Shown: piece by piece, positions 44,593 through 59,148 of the stretch
How the letters are laid out: the number at the start of each line of letters is the position of its first letter
Numbering within the stretch: position 1 is the first letter of the stretch
DNA from: Harmonia axyridis
Taxonomy: Eukaryota; Arthropoda; Insecta; Coleoptera; Coccinellidae
NCBI RefSeq assembly: GCF_914767665.1
Contig: NC_059503.1
Location: 52,444,852-52,508,851 of the forward strand
DNA length: 64,000 nucleotides
Reading direction: 5' to 3'
The notes under the pieces: generated by a model
Told to the model about the DNA's origin: nothing
The model's input: only the letters and a program-made list of their open reading frames with translations
The model's database searches: none
Translations under genes and position numbers: made by a program

Positions 44593-47500
44593 TCACACCG
44601 TATCACTCCTTCGATAAAATAATAAATAAGGAACTCTATCTCCTTGACGTTTAAGAACATCTTCTTCCGTAACTCTGTTTATTTTAGAGTCATCAAACCT
44701 CAACCATGTATTATACCCCGAATGGAAAGTATCTGCTATATAATGCCCATAGCTGGCCTCCTTTCCTACATGGTATACTACAGATATTAATTTATATTGT
44801 CTCTCCGCTGAAGTATTCGTCCTTCCAGATAATATTTTAGAATCAATCTGCAGATTGATGGGAAATTTTATAGTCTTCATTATTTTAGTGCAGCCATTCA
44901 TTCTGTATTCGAAGCATTTCAAATGTAATACTAAAACTACAGGCAACTTCTCTATCATCACTTGCTGCCATGCTTCAACCGTTTCTTTCGTTTTCGATGA
45001 TGTCAGACCCTCTAGTTTGTTCTTGGTTGTAAGGCCTTCTAATGCTTCAGCTATGTTATTTGCTTTCTTAATATTTACTGGCAATGTTAGGAATGGTTCA
45101 ATATTTTCTGAAGTTTCGTCTCCGGTTTTATGGATTCTTGAACAGAGAAGTCCTCCGAATATATCACTAATCGGTGTCTTGTCCATTTGTATTTCTCTTG
45201 TTACATTCCCTTCGTTCTTAGCACCCACAACTTTCCAATCATCCACATCTATTTGCACTTCTTTTTTAGCTGCTTGAATATTTTCGTCATGGCTAAGCAA
45301 TTTCATTATTTCCATCATTTCATCATTGAGTCCATTCAACAGAAGGCTCAAGAATTCTTCGGCGTCTTCTTGTCGGCCTTCAACAAGGAAAGAATCGCTA
45401 CGTGTTCCGTTTAGCAACGTATAAAACGATGAAGCCTCAAACGAATTGCCATTGTCTATATTGACGAAAGTTTGCTTCTTGTTCTTCTTTTTTGAACGTG
45501 ACTTGCGTCTTACATTGGGCAGATTATCGAAGTTATTCATAAATTCACACCTGGAATAGTTGAATAATTAAAATACATATATAAAATTGTTATTCAATCA
45601 AAGTTGCAAATTATATTAATTTATACTTACATATTTTCACTCATTGTTATTGATTTCAGTGCATTATTGTGAGTGAAGTTCTCTGATAGCCGTTTGAGAA
45701 GGTTACAAAGTGGTGGGCAAGCAAGTAAGGCTTGTAATATTGAGTTTATATAACAAAAGTTACTTTTGTTTCGTAAACCCCTGGGTTTAAAACTGGTTTG
45801 GGTCCCATCAATTTTATAGTTCTTGAGAAATCCTGAAAATTAAAAAATATTACTAACCATGATAGAAACTTGAATTTTCACTGATATTTGTAGGTGAAAA
45901 CCAAAGCATTCCACTTTTCATCAAGTAAAATGGGTTCAACTAAGTAATTATCTACTGTAGATGTAAGCAAATTGTTAGTTGAAAGTAAGATAAATATATA
46001 AAAAAAGATATGGTTTTGAACTCACCTCCTAACATATGAGTGGCTGAATCTATTTTTTTGACTACTTTTGTATGTTTTAAAGATGTTACATGTAAATCAT
46101 TTATTTTATTGTCTATTTTCTCATTCGATATTGTTTTAACATCTTTATCAAATAGACTAGCCCATGATTTTTTTAATACATTTACTGTGGGCTCCTCAAT
46201 TTTAGATTCATTTTTATTCGAAATGCTACTTTCAATTTTTTCAATTGTCCCATTTGAATCATTTTTAATTATCTCTGTATTATCTCCTGCAATAATTTCA
46301 ACTGTTTTTACAGCTGAACTAGGGGGAGTTGAAGGTTTCGAATGTTTTCCTGTCATCTCATTCTGGATAATAGGTTTTGTAATTGATAATCCATTGTAAT
46401 TGATTACAGATTTTCTACACTCATTTTCTGAAAAAGTTGATATTAGTTGATTCATTATTATATTACATATTCATATTGACCATAAATAATTCTATTAAGA
46501 TCTCTATACTTACTTGAACAAAATTTTTGTTTAACTCTCCATGGTAATTTGAATTCACTAGAATTGGTAAATAATATGGTATTTATTCTACGGGCCTCTT
46601 CTTCTTCTAACGCAGTTAACTCTAAGAATTGTAGATTCTGAAAAAAAATTACAATATAATAGTGGAAATCATTTTGGAAATTATAATATTTCTGTATATA
46701 GTATATCCAAAGTCACTTGAATTAGTCTATAAAAACGCTTTTGCTGTTACATCCAAAATCAAACTTATCTTATTCTACGGTGTTATAATTTGATTATTCT
46801 TTATTCTCGACCTGTAATATGCTATCAAGGAACGATATCAACGATGATGAACTGATCGTTGCATAATATTATAAGAGCACGAAAATGTTTGAGATGAATT
46901 CGGAAATGTTCTGTCTGAAGATAAGACAAACTAGGGTAGAACAGGTGCATGACCTTGAGATCCTTGAATGACATCCAATTTTCTATGTCAAATTAGCAGC
47001 TACGTTGCCGAATTGAATTTTATTTCTTCGTTATTGTAAGGCGACATTTATACCCCTCAGTGGAAGCAGAAGGCTAAATGATAATGATGTACAGGGTGAT
47101 TCACCGCGATGGCCTATTGTTTATGGAAAACTAATAATAATTTTGTGCTGAAAATTCAAACAATTTCCTTTTATACCGGAACCAGATTACTACTGACTTA
47201 TTTCAAACGGCACACCCAGTATATTATTGCATTATCAGATAGCTCAGTTGATGATAATTTCAGCAATATGGCAATTCTTGAGTATAAGCTCAACGGTTCA
47301 TAAGTAAATTTTACGTAGATATAAAAAGAGAGGGGTCTCAAGCAAATCCTATACTTAAAGAGTTTTCGAGGAAAAACTTGAACTAAAGAAAACTGCAATT
47401 TCTCATTGAATGGAGTAGTCTATTACTTCCAGAAAACATGAAAAGAAAATAAAAAGTCGAAATTTCATGAATTGTTATAAATTTTTCGTTAAGATGGTTG

Positions 47501-48262
47501 AAAATCCATAAAAAGAGAGGGGTCCCAAGCAAATCCTATACTTAAAGAGTTTTCGAGGAAAAACTTGAACTAAAGAAAACTACAATTTCTCATTGAATGG
47601 AGTAGTCTATGACTTCCAGAAAACATGAAAAGAAACTGAAATGTCGAAATTTCATGAATTGTAATAAATTTTTCGTTAAGATCCATAAACCAATAAAATT
47701 TTCAATTACGAATAATTAATGACATTTCATGAAATGTCAAATTTAGTTATCCAAATTTCGATTTTAGTTTTCTGGAAGTCATAGACTACTCCACTCAGAA
47801 GTTGTAGTATTTCCTCAGTTCAAGTTTTTCCTTGATAAATTTTAAATTTCTCGTATTCAGAATCAAAATAAATATTCAAAGATATAATAATATAATGTTT
47901 ATATATAATCTAATATTAAAACTGTTCATCCAATAAAATCAATTAAATCGGGACATTCCTGTTTCCAAGACGATTAGCTAAATACCGGAGTTTATTTGAG
48001 AGTATTGATAGCAATATTTTCATAAATTCCGAAAAAATTTCTGAAAACTTTGACAACCCCTGTATAATTGAAATATTCAGGCTTCCTCCAAGTGACTTTG
48101 GATATACCATACCAGTATTTATTATAGGATATAAAAACAAAAGTAAAGTATTTTAAGAATTTAGAACACTATGAAACTAACTACATAAAATATAATTGAT
48201 ATTTGAAAATATTCGATTAAATTAAAATAACCCTAAGCTAGTATTAAAAAAATTACCTCCAT
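44593..48262 (-). CDS. Usp10: Ubiquitin carboxyl-terminal hydrolase 10-like, copy F
   Basis: Exons at 48257-48262, 46514-46637, 46026-46427, 45631-45832 and 44593-45550, open and in phase, 563 residues. Catalytic Cys, His and Asp intact. Private changes: Lys to Gln in KKEVQIDV, Pro to Ala in VVGAKNEG, and Ser to Leu in INDLHVT, all in linkers outside the catalytic core. Residue 247 is Glu as in copy B. Confidence 0.87.
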
Positions 48263-49320
48263 ATTCAAACAATTTTCTATTTAAATATGAAACTTTCCAC
48301 TAGAAATATCACTTCAACAACTGTTTATCAAGTAACTCTTGGAAGAATGTTCGCTAAACTGAGGTTACTTACAATTTGTCAATCCGGCATGGTTGACGAA
48401 CATAGAATATTTTTCTTCTTCTTAACTATGTACAGGTCGAGCCATATATCTAATATTAGGGGCCAGTTGCACCATTTACCTAAACATTGATTAAAATTTA
48501 AACATTGATTAATTTCTGATTTCTCTTGAGAAATCATAGAGTAATCAACGTTTAAATTTTTAATTAATGTTTAGGCAAATGGTGCACCTGGCCCTTAGTC
48601 TATTGGGTAAAATATAGAAGTGCGCGTGCGCCGCATATTTTTTTGTTCATTCAGTCAATTTTACGTAGATATAAAAAGAGAGGGGTCTCAAGCAAATTAT
48701 ATACTTAAGGAGTTTACGAGGACAAACTTCAACTAAGGAAAACTGCAATTTCTCATTGAATGGAGTAGTCTATGACTTCCAGAAAACATGAAAAGAAACT
48801 AAAAAGTCGAAATTTCATGAATTGTAATGAATTTTTCGTTATGATGGTTGCAAATCCATAAACCAATAAAAAAAAACTAACTACATAAAATATAATTGAT
48901 ATTTGAAAATATTCGAATAAATGAAAATAACCCTAAGCTAGTATTAAAAAAATTACCTCCATATTCAAACAATTTTCTATTTAAACATGAAACTTTCCAC
49001 TAGAAATATCACTTCAACAACTGTTTATCAAGTAACTCTTGGAAGAATGTTCGCTAAACTGAGGTTACTTACAATTTGTCAACCCGGCATGGTTGACGAA
49101 CATAGAATATTTTTCTTCTTCTTAACTATGTACAGATCGAGCCATATGCCTTATATTAGGGGCCAGTTGCACCATTTGCCTAAACATTGATTAATTTCTG
49201 ATTTCTCTTGAGAAATCATAGAGTAATCAACGTTGAAATTTTTAATTAATGTTTAGGCAAATGGTGCAACTGGCCCTTAGTCTATTAGGTAGAATATAGA
49301 AGTGCGCGTGCGCCGCATAT
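48170..49320 (-). promoter_or_regulatory. Two R repeats, first-exon/promoter region of copy F
   Basis: Start exons at 48257-48262 and 48957-48962. MITEs at 48459-48594 and 49159-49276. Confidence 0.5.
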
Positions 49321-49799
49321 TAAATTTCAATAATGATATATATAATAATAATAATAATAATAATTTTCAAACAGATAGTTTCTAAACTGTGCTCGAAATA
49401 AAAAATTTCAATCCCACAAAATTATCTGTATTTCGTTTCTTCATTTCCAGCTTAATTTTATTGTAATCTATGGTCCACAGTTCGCATTGAAAAAGTGTCC
49501 AGCGGACAGGATAAATAGAAGGCGCTAGTGTAGCTAGAGGGTATATTTGTATTTTGTGGTTTCTGTAATCTGCATTCCGTGGTTTCATTTTTAGCGTGGT
49601 TATATTCATAGATAAATACAAATGTACCCCTTATATATGGTTATAATTGATTCTGATAGATGTGGCAAGCTGAAAAATAAATATTAAATTCTGTTGATAA
49701 TTATAACATAGGTAATGAGAAAACCATTTTCTGTTGATATTTCGACATTTCGATCTTTAGCGGAATATAACAATTATGTTAAATTATTATATTTACTTT

Positions 49800-50111
49800 A
49801 ATATTATTTTTGTGCCTCCCGACCAAAGTACAAATTTCCGAAATTATTTTTTGTTCCCGATAATAGGGACATTCGATCTGCCAACCCAAGAAAGCGAACA
49901 TACTTTTGTTGGATAGCACATATGCCTACTTATGCGTTTCGTCTCTGGCACACACACCGGACTGATCAGTGTGACTTTGGTATAATTGTGTGTGCCGTGT
50001 CACATACGCTTGGGGAATTTATTATTATCGGGAGTCGCCGGGATGCGAACCCGGCACCTTGTCGGATCTCGGTGAGTGAGTCTACCTCTTAACGTCTAGG
50101 CTACCGAATGC
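49800..50111 (-). mobile_element. tRNA-headed SINE-like repeat, copy 7
   Basis: As copy 6. Confidence 0.6.
49934..50009 (-). ncRNA. Hammerhead ribozyme, copy 7 (core G8C, probably inactive)
   Basis: Carries the same CTGATCA core as copy 6, so these two neighbouring units share descent. Confidence 0.65.
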
Positions 50112-51667
50112 TGTGTTTATTGTTGCTATGTGGAGCTTTATGAGAAGCCGCCACACTTTCATCCTTTTTGAAGTTTTCTATGAAATTTACCTTAGAACAT
50201 AGAATATACTCTAAGAAATTAACCTTCTAGCTATTCAGAGAATAGTTTTCTATTCAGTGAGTAGTTGATATTTATGAATATTCGTTACTATTCATTGATG
50301 ATGATTAGATAGTTGAGTAATTAATTATTTGTGAAGTTACGAATGAAAGTTTGAAAGATCACTTTTCAGGAATAATTGAAAAAAGATATTGAAATTGGAG
50401 ATCACATATGTTGAAATTGATAGATACAATTGAATTGTAATAATTCATTTCATAGTAGAAACTGGTATTCATCCAAAGAAACAAGAATAGAATTGGGATT
50501 TTATAAATAAAAAAATATAAAAATTGAATATAAGATTCTAACATATGAATTTAGCAATAAAGAGTTCTAATAATAACAATATAAGATTCTACATTCGAAA
50601 TTTAATGCCGTCTTTTTAATCGACTGCACAGTTTATTCATTTGAAACCTTGCTTTCATATTTCATATGCATTGTCATTTCTAGACATTACTCTATTTCAT
50701 TGGTCAATTATTGTTTGATTCTGAATTGCGAAACGACGAATTATTCTATTCTTTTAAATCTGAGTTCTAAAAATGTAAACACATCAACTGTGACTAGCAT
50801 CACCCCCTAACAAAACTAAATCAGAAAACAAAGATTTTTGAAAATTCCATATAATTGAACACGAAGTGTATTCTTGAAGGATTTAATGTTCTCAGAGTCC
50901 GCTTAGTCATTCTTTTTATACCTGCAGAACTGTAATGGGTCTATGTAGATTGTATTGTTCTAACGAAGGTTTTACTACGTCCATTTAAGCATCTATTGTA
51001 TTTTGTACGTTGTCATGTAATAAAAATAATTCCTGCATTTACCAAACGACAATTTGATTATAAAAATATGACAAGTTTTGATTTTCAAGTGAATTAGAGG
51101 ACCAATAGAAAAAAGAAATTTTATAGTAATCAGAGACGAGAATTCTCCAGAAAAATTGTTCTGACCCAGGAAAAGGAATAACAGGTTATAAAACGGAAAT
51201 TAATGAGTGTTTTGTTTTGGGTCATTATAGATATAGGTTAATTCAGAGTTCATGACTGGTATATTTGTGATTTTTGTGAAACATAAAAAAATTACATGAT
51301 TCGAGTGCATGAGGTACGATCTTCCAAAATATCCTCATTTATCTAGGTTACAGAAGTAGGAGAACGTAGCGCCGCTGAACACAGGGGAAAATCATAAAGT
51401 TTGGTCAAGTTTTTTTTTATTACATTGAGCGAAATTCACCTGATTTCAAGAGCAAAGAAAAAGGAATAAAGAGTCCAAAGTCCTGAAATAGCTAATACTG
51501 TTTACGGTTTATTGGAATTTTCACGAAGACGATCTTTTTTCCTTCTGAGATCGTAGTTCTTGCAAAAATTCAATTTAAGGTTTAGGAAAAGAAATTTCTT
51601 CAAAATAAAACAAACAAAATTTTACATTTATACAAAGTCCGTTTATTAAAATATAATATTTATTTTT

Positions 51668-51672
<5 letters not shown>
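50112..51672. other. Intergenic spacer; no gene seen
   Basis: 3' flank of copy G. Confidence 0.55.

Positions 51673-51710
<38 letters not shown>
51673..51710. repeat. (TA)n microsatellite
   Basis: 3' of copy G, ~19 units. Confidence 0.9.
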
Positions 51711-51712
<2 letters not shown>

Positions 51713-51853
51713 CATTGTATAGTCAATTTATCATATTCTCCCGAAATACAATACATGGCATTACTCATGAAACAACAGAAAAATATTACAATGTTCAGCA
51801 TCCTTGAATCTAATCTGTACAAATTAACAACTATATCAATGAATTTTTACACT

Positions 51854-54800
51854 TCACACCGTATCACTCCTTCGATAAAATAATAAATAAGGAACTCTAT
51901 CTCCTTGACGTTTAAGAACATCTTCTTCCGTAACTCTGTTTATTTTAGAGTCATCAAACCTCAACCATGTATTATACCCCGAATGGAAAGTATCTGCTAT
52001 ATAATGCCCATAGCTGGCCTCCTTTCCTACATGGTATACTACAGATATTAATTTATATTGTCTCTCCGCTGAAGTATTCGTCCTTCCAGATAATATTTTA
52101 GAATCAATCTGCAGATTGATGGGAAATTTTATAGTCTTCATTATTTTAGTGCAGCCATTCATTCTGTATTCGAAGCATTTCAAATGTAATACTAAAACTA
52201 CAGGCAACTTCTCTATCATCACTTGCTGCCATGCTTCAACCGTTTCTTTCGTTTTCGATGATGTCAGACCCTCTAGTTTGTTCTTGGTTGTAAGGCCTTC
52301 TAATGCTTCAGCTATGTTATTTGCTTTCTTAATATTTACTGGCAATGTTAGGAATGGTTCAATATTTTCTGAAGTTTCGTCTCCGGTTTTATGGATTCTT
52401 GAACAGAGAAGTCCTCCGAATATATCACTAATCGGTGTCTTGTCCATTTGTATTTCTCTTGTTACATTCCCTTCGTTCTTAGGACCCACAACTTTCCAAT
52501 CATCCACATCTATTTTCACTTCTTTTTTAGCTGCTTGAATATTCTCGTCATGGCTAAGCAATTTCATTATTTCCATCATTTCATCATTGAGTCCATTCAA
52601 CAGAAGGCTCAAGAATTCTTCGGCGTCTTCTTGTCGGCCTTCAACAAGGAAAGAATCGCTACGTGTTCCGTTTAGCAACGTATAAAACGATGAAGCCTCA
52701 AACGAATTGCCATTGTCTATATTGACGAAAGTTTGCTTCTTGTTCTTCTTTTTTGAACGTGACTTGCGTCTTACATTGGGCAGATTATCGAAGTTATTCA
52801 TAAATTTACACCTGGAATAGTTGAATAATTAAAATACATATATAAAATTGTTATTCAATCAAAGTTGCAAATTATATTAATTTATACTTACATATTTTCA
52901 CTCATTGTTATTGATTTCAGTGCATTATTGTGAGTGAAGTTCTCTGATAGCCGTTTGAGAAGGTTACAAAGTGGTGGGCAAGCAAGTAAGGCTTGTAATA
53001 TTGAGTTTATATAACAAAAGTTACTTTTGTTTCGTAAACCCCTGGGTTTAAAACTGGTTTGGGTCCCATCAATTTTATAGTTCTTGAGAAATCCTGAAAA
53101 TTAAAAAATATTACTAACCATGATAGAAACTTGAATTTTCACTGATATTTGTAGGTGAAAACCAAAGCATTCCACTTTTCATCAAGTAAAATGGGTTCAA
53201 CTAAGTAATTATCTACTGTAGATGTAAGCAAATTGTTAGTTGAAAGTAAGATAAATATATAAAAAAAGATATGGTTTTGAACTCACCTCCTAACATATGA
53301 GTGGCTGAATCTATTTTTTTGACTACTTTTGTATGTTTTAAAGATGTTACATGTGAATCATTTATTTTATTGTCTATTTTCTCATTCGATATTGTTTTAA
53401 CATCTTTATCAAATAGACTAGCCCATGATTTTTTTAATACATTTACTGTGGGCTCCTCAATTTTAGATTCATTTTTATTCGAGATGCTACTTTCAATTTT
53501 TTCAATTGTCCCATTTGAATCATTTTTAATTATCTCTGTATTATCTCCTGCAATAATTTCAACTGTTTTTACAGCTGAACTAGGGGGAGTTGAAGGTTTC
53601 GAATGTTTTCCTGTCATCTCATTCTGGATAATAGGTTTTGTAATTGATAATCCATTGTAATTGATTACAGATTTTCTACACTCATTTTCTGAAAAAGTTG
53701 ATATTAGTTGATTCATTATTATATTACATATTCATATTGACCATAAATAATTCTATTAAGATCTCTATACTTACTTGAACAAAATTTTTGTTTAACTCTC
53801 CATGGTAATTTGAATTCACTAGAATTGGTAAATAATATGGTATTCATTCTACGGGCCTCTTCTTCTTCTAACGCAGATAACTCTAAGAATTGTAGATTCT
53901 GAAAACAAATTACAATATAATAGTGGAAATCATTTTGGAAATTATAATATTTCTGTATATAGTATATCCAAAGTCACTTGAATTAATCTATAAAAACGCT
54001 TTTGCTGTTACATCCAAAATCAAACTTATCTTATTCTACGGTGTTATAATTTGATTATTCTTTATTCTCGACCTGTAATATGCTATCAAGGAACGATATC
54101 AACGATGATGAACTGATCGTTGCATAATATTATAAGAGCACGAAAATGTTTGAGATGAATTCGGAAATGTTCTGTCTGAAGATAAGACAAACTAGGGTAG
54201 AACAGGTGCATGACCTTGAGATCCTTGAATGACATCCAATTTTCTATGTCAAATTAGCAGCTACGTTGCCGAATTGAATTTTATTTCTTCGTTATTGTAA
54301 GGCGACATTTATACCCCTCAGTGGAAGCAGAAGGCTAAATGATAATGATGTACAGGGTGATTCACCACGATGGCCTATTGTTTATGGAAAACTAATAATA
54401 ATTTTGTGCTGAAAATTCAAACAATTTCCTTTTATACCGGAACCAGATTACTACTGACTTATTTCAAACGGCACACCCAGTATATTATTGCATTATCAGA
54501 TAGCTCAGTTGATGATAATTTCAGCAATATGGCAATACTTGAGTATAAGCTCAACGGTTCATAAGTAAATTTTACGTAGATATAAAAAGAGAGGGGTCTC
54601 AAGCAAATCCTATACTTAAAGAGTTTTCGAGGAAAAACTTGAACTAAAGAAAACTGCAATTTCTCATTGAATGGAGTAGTCTATTACTTCCAGAAAACAT
54701 GAAAAGAAACTAAAAAGTCGAAATTTCATGAATTGTTATAAATTTTTCGTTAAGATGGTTGAAAATCCATAAAAAGAGAGGGGTCTCAAGCAAATCCTAT

Positions 54801-55523
54801 ACTTAAAGAGTTTTCGAGGAAAAACTTGAACTAAAGAAAACTACAATTTCTCATTGAATGGAGTAGTCTATGACTTCCAGAAAACATGAAAAGAAACTGA
54901 AATGTCGAAATTTCATGAATTGTAATAAATTTTTCGTTAAGATCCATAAACCAATAAAATTTTCAATTACGAATAATTAATGACATTTCATGAAATGTCA
55001 AATTTAGTTATCCAAATTTCGATTTTAGTTTTCTGGAAGTCATAGACTACTCCACTCAGAAGTTGTAGTATTTCCTCAGTTCAAGTTTTTCCTTGATAAA
55101 TTTTAAATTTCTCGTATTCAGAATCAAAATAAATATTCAAAGATATAATAATATAATGTTTATATATAATCTAATATTAAAACTGTTCATCCAATAAAAT
55201 CAATTAAATCGGGACATTCCTGTTTCCAAGACGATTAGCTAAATACCGGAGTTTATTTGAGAGTATTGATAGCAATATTTTCATAAATTCCGAAAAAATT
55301 TCTGAAAACTTTGACAACCCCTGTATAATTGAAATATTCAGGCTTCCTCCAAGTGACTTTGGATATACCATACCAGTATTTATTATAGGATATAAAAACA
55401 AAAGTAAAGTATTTTAAAAATTTAGAACACTATGAAACTAACTACATAAAATATAATTGATATTTGAAAATTTTCGAATAAATGAAAATAACCCTAAGCT
55501 AGTATTAAAAAAATTACCTCCAT
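51854..55523 (-). CDS. Usp10: Ubiquitin carboxyl-terminal hydrolase 10-like, copy G
   Basis: Exons at 55518-55523, 53775-53898, 53287-53688, 52892-53093 and 51854-52811, open and in phase. Closest to the consensus of all copies in the last exon. In exon 2 codons 9-10 read TTA TCT (Leu-Ser), one base from the TTA ACT of copies A, D, F and H and one step from the region that became TAA in copies B and C. Best candidate for a fully functional enzyme. Confidence 0.88.
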
Positions 55524-56585
55524 ATTCAAACAATTTTCTATTTAAATATGAAACTTTCCACTAGAAATATCACTTCAACAACTGTTTATCAAGTAACTCT
55601 TGGAAGAATGTTCGCTAAACTGAGGTTACTTACAATTTGTCAATCCGGCATGGTTGACGAACATAGAATATTTTTCTTCTTCTTAACTATGTACAGGTCG
55701 AGCCATATATCTAATATTAGGGGCCAGTTGCACCATTTACCTAAACATTGATTAAAATTTAAACATTGATTAATTTCTGATTTCTCTTGAGAAATCATAG
55801 AGTAATCAACGTTTAAATTTTTAATTAATGTTAAGGCAAATGGTGCACCTGGCCCTTAGTCTATTGGGTAAAATATAGAAGTGCGCGTGCGCCGCATATT
55901 TTTTTGGTCATTCAGTCAATTTTACGTAGATATAAAAAGAGAGGGGTCTCAAGCAAATTATATACTTAAGGAGTTTACGAGGACAAACTTCAACTAAGGA
56001 AAACTGCAATTTCTCATTGAATGGAGTAGTCTATGACTTCCAGAAAACATGAAAAGAAACTAAAAAGTCGAAATTTCATGAATTGTAATAAATTTTTCGT
56101 TATGATGGTTGCAAATCCATAAACCAATAAAAAAAAACTAACTACATAAAATATAATTGATATTTGAAAATATTCGAATAAATGAAAACAACCCTAAGCT
56201 AGTATTAAAAAAATTACCTCCATATTCAAACAATTTTCTATTTAAACATGAAACTTTCCACTAGAAATATCACTTCAACAACTGTTTATCAAGTAACTTT
56301 TGGAAGAATGTTCGCTAAACTGAGGTTACTTACAATTTGTCAACCCGGCATGGTTGACGAACATAGAATATTTTTCTTCTTCTTAACTATGTACAGATCG
56401 AGCCATATGCCTTATATTAGGGGCCAGTTGCACCATTTGCCTAAACATTGATTAATTTCTGATTTCTCTTGAGAATTCATAGAGTAATCAACGTTGAAAT
56501 TTTTAATTAATGTTTAGGCAAATGGTGCAACTGGCCCTTAGTCTATTAGGTAGAATATAGAAGTGCGCGTGCGCCGCATATTAAA
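55430..56585 (-). promoter_or_regulatory. Two R repeats, first-exon/promoter region of copy G
   Basis: Start exons at 55518-55523 and 56218-56223. MITEs at 55720-55855 and 56420-56537. Confidence 0.5.
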
Positions 56586-57054
56586 TTTCAATAATAATAT
56601 ATATAATAATAATAATAATTTTCAAACAGATAGTTTCTAAACTGTGCTCGAAATAAAAAATTCCAATCCCACAAAATTATCTGTATTTCGTTTCTTCATT
56701 TCCAGCTTAATTTTATTGTAATCTATGGTCCACAGTTCGCATTGAAAAAGTGTCCAGCGGACAGGATAAATAGAAGGCGCTAGTGTAGCTAGAGGGTATA
56801 TTTGTATTTTGTGGTTTCTGTAATCTGCATTCCGTGGTTTCATTTTTAGCGTGGTTATATTCATAGATAAATACAAATGTACCCCTTATATATGGTTATA
56901 ATTGATTCTGATAGATGTGGCAAGCTGAAAAATAAATATTAAATTCTGTTGATAATTATAACATAGGTAATGAGAAAACCATTTTCTGTTGATATTTCGA
57001 CATTTCGATCTTTAGCGGAATATAACAATTATGTTAAATTATTATATTTACTTT

Positions 57055-57366
57055 AATATTATTTTTGTGCCTCCCGACCAAAGTACAAATTTCCGAAATT
57101 ATTTTTTGTTCCCGATAATAGGGACATTCGATCTGCCAACCCAAGAAAGCGAACATACTTTTGTTGGATAGCACATATGCCTACTTATGCGTTTCGTCTC
57201 TGGCACACACACCGGACTCATCAGTGTGACTTTGGTATAATTGTGTGTGCCGTGTCACATACGCTTGGGGAATTTATTATTATCGGGAGTCGCCGGGATG
57301 CGAACTTGGCACCTTGTCGGATCTCGGTGAGTGAGTCTACCTCTTAACGTCTAGGCTACCGAATGC
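57055..57366 (-). mobile_element. tRNA-headed SINE-like repeat, copy 8 (T arm damaged)
   Basis: The T stem has two changes (CCAAG facing CCCGG), which weaken the tRNA-like fold and alter the sequence next to the B box. Confidence 0.6.
57189..57264 (-). ncRNA. Hammerhead ribozyme, copy 8 (intact core)
   Basis: Ribozyme identical to copy 1 although the adjacent T arm has decayed. Confidence 0.7.
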
Positions 57367-58922
57367 TGTGTTTATTGTTGCTATGTGGAGCTTTATGAGA
57401 AGCCGCCACACTTTCATCCTTTTTGAAGTTTTCTATGAAATTTACCTTAGAACATAGAATATACTCTAAGAAATTAACCTTCTAGCTATTCAGAGAATAG
57501 TTTTCTATTCAGTGAGTAGTTGATATTTATGAATATTCGTTACTATTCATTGATGATGATTAGATAGTTGAGTAATTAATTATTTGTGAAGTTACGAATG
57601 AAAGTTTGAATGATCACTTTTCAGGAATAATTGAAAAAAGATATTGAAATTGGAGATCACATATGTTGAAATTGATAGATACAATTGAATTGTAATAATT
57701 CATTTCATAGTAGAAACTGGTATTCATCCAAAGAAACAAGAATAGAATTGGGATTTTATAAATAAAAAAATATAAAAATTGAATATAAGATTCTAACATA
57801 TGAATTTAGCAATAAAGAGTTCTAATAATAACAATATAAGATTCTACATTCGAAATTTAATGCCGTCTTTTTAATCGACTGCACAGTTTATTCATTTGAA
57901 ACCTTGCTTTCATATTTCATATGCATTGTCATTTCTAGACATTACTCTATTTCATTGGTCAATTATTGTTTGATTCTGAATTGCGAAACGACGAATTATT
58001 CTATTCTTTTAAATCTGAGTTCTAAAAATGTAAACACATCAACTGTGACTAGCATCACCCCCTAACAAAACTAAATCAGAAAACAAAGATTTTTGAAAAT
58101 TCCATATAATTGAACACGAAGTGTATTCTTGAAGGATTTAATGTTCTCAGAGTCCGCTTAGTCATTCTTTTTATACCTGCAGAACTGTAATGGGTCTATG
58201 TAGATTGTATTGTTCTAACGAAGGTTTTACTACGTCAATTTAAGCATCTATTGTATTTTGTACGTTGTCATGTAATAAAAATAATTCCTGCATTTACCAA
58301 ACGACAATTTGATTATAAAAATATGACAAGTTTTGATTTTCAAGTGAATTAGAGGACCAATAGAAAAAAGAAATTTTATAGTAATCAGAGACGAGAATTC
58401 TCCAGAAAAATTGTTCTGACCCAGGAAAAGGAATAACAGGTTATAAAACGGAAATTAATGAGTGTTTTGTTTTGGGTCATTATAGATATAGGTTAATTCA
58501 GAGTTCATGACTGGTATATTTGTGATTTTTGTGAAACATAAAAAAATTACATGATTCGAGTGCATGAGGTACGATCTTCCAAAATATCCTCATTTATCTA
58601 GGTTACAGAAATAGGAGAACGTAGCGCCGCTGAACACAGGGGAAAATTATAAAGTTTGGTCAAGTTTTTTTTTATTACATTGAGCGAAATTCACCTGATT
58701 TCAAGAGCAAAGAAAAAGGAATAAAGAGTCCAAAGTCCTGAAATAGCTAATACTGTTTATGGTTTATTGGAATTTTCACGAAGACGATCTTTTTTCCTTC
58801 TGAGATCGTAGTTCTTGCAAAAATTCAATTTAAGTTTCAGGAAAAGAAATTTCTTCAAAATAAAACAAACAAAATTTTACATTTATACAAAGTCCGTTTA
58901 TTAGAATATAATATTTATTTTT

Positions 58923-58929
<7 letters not shown>
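57367..58929. other. Intergenic spacer; no gene seen
   Basis: 3' flank of copy H. The AATAAA beyond the microsatellite is retained. Confidence 0.55.

Positions 58930-59006
<77 letters not shown>
58930..59006. repeat. (TA)n microsatellite with one interruption
   Basis: The run is broken by TAAATA near 58961-58966. Confidence 0.9.
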
Positions 59007-59007
<1 letters not shown>

Positions 59008-59148
59008 CATTGTATAGTCAATTTATCATATTCTCCCGAAATACAATACATGTCATTACTCATGAAACAACAGAAAAATATTACAATGTTCAGCATCCTT
59101 GAATCTAATCTGTACAAATTAACAACTATATCAATGAATTTTTACACT

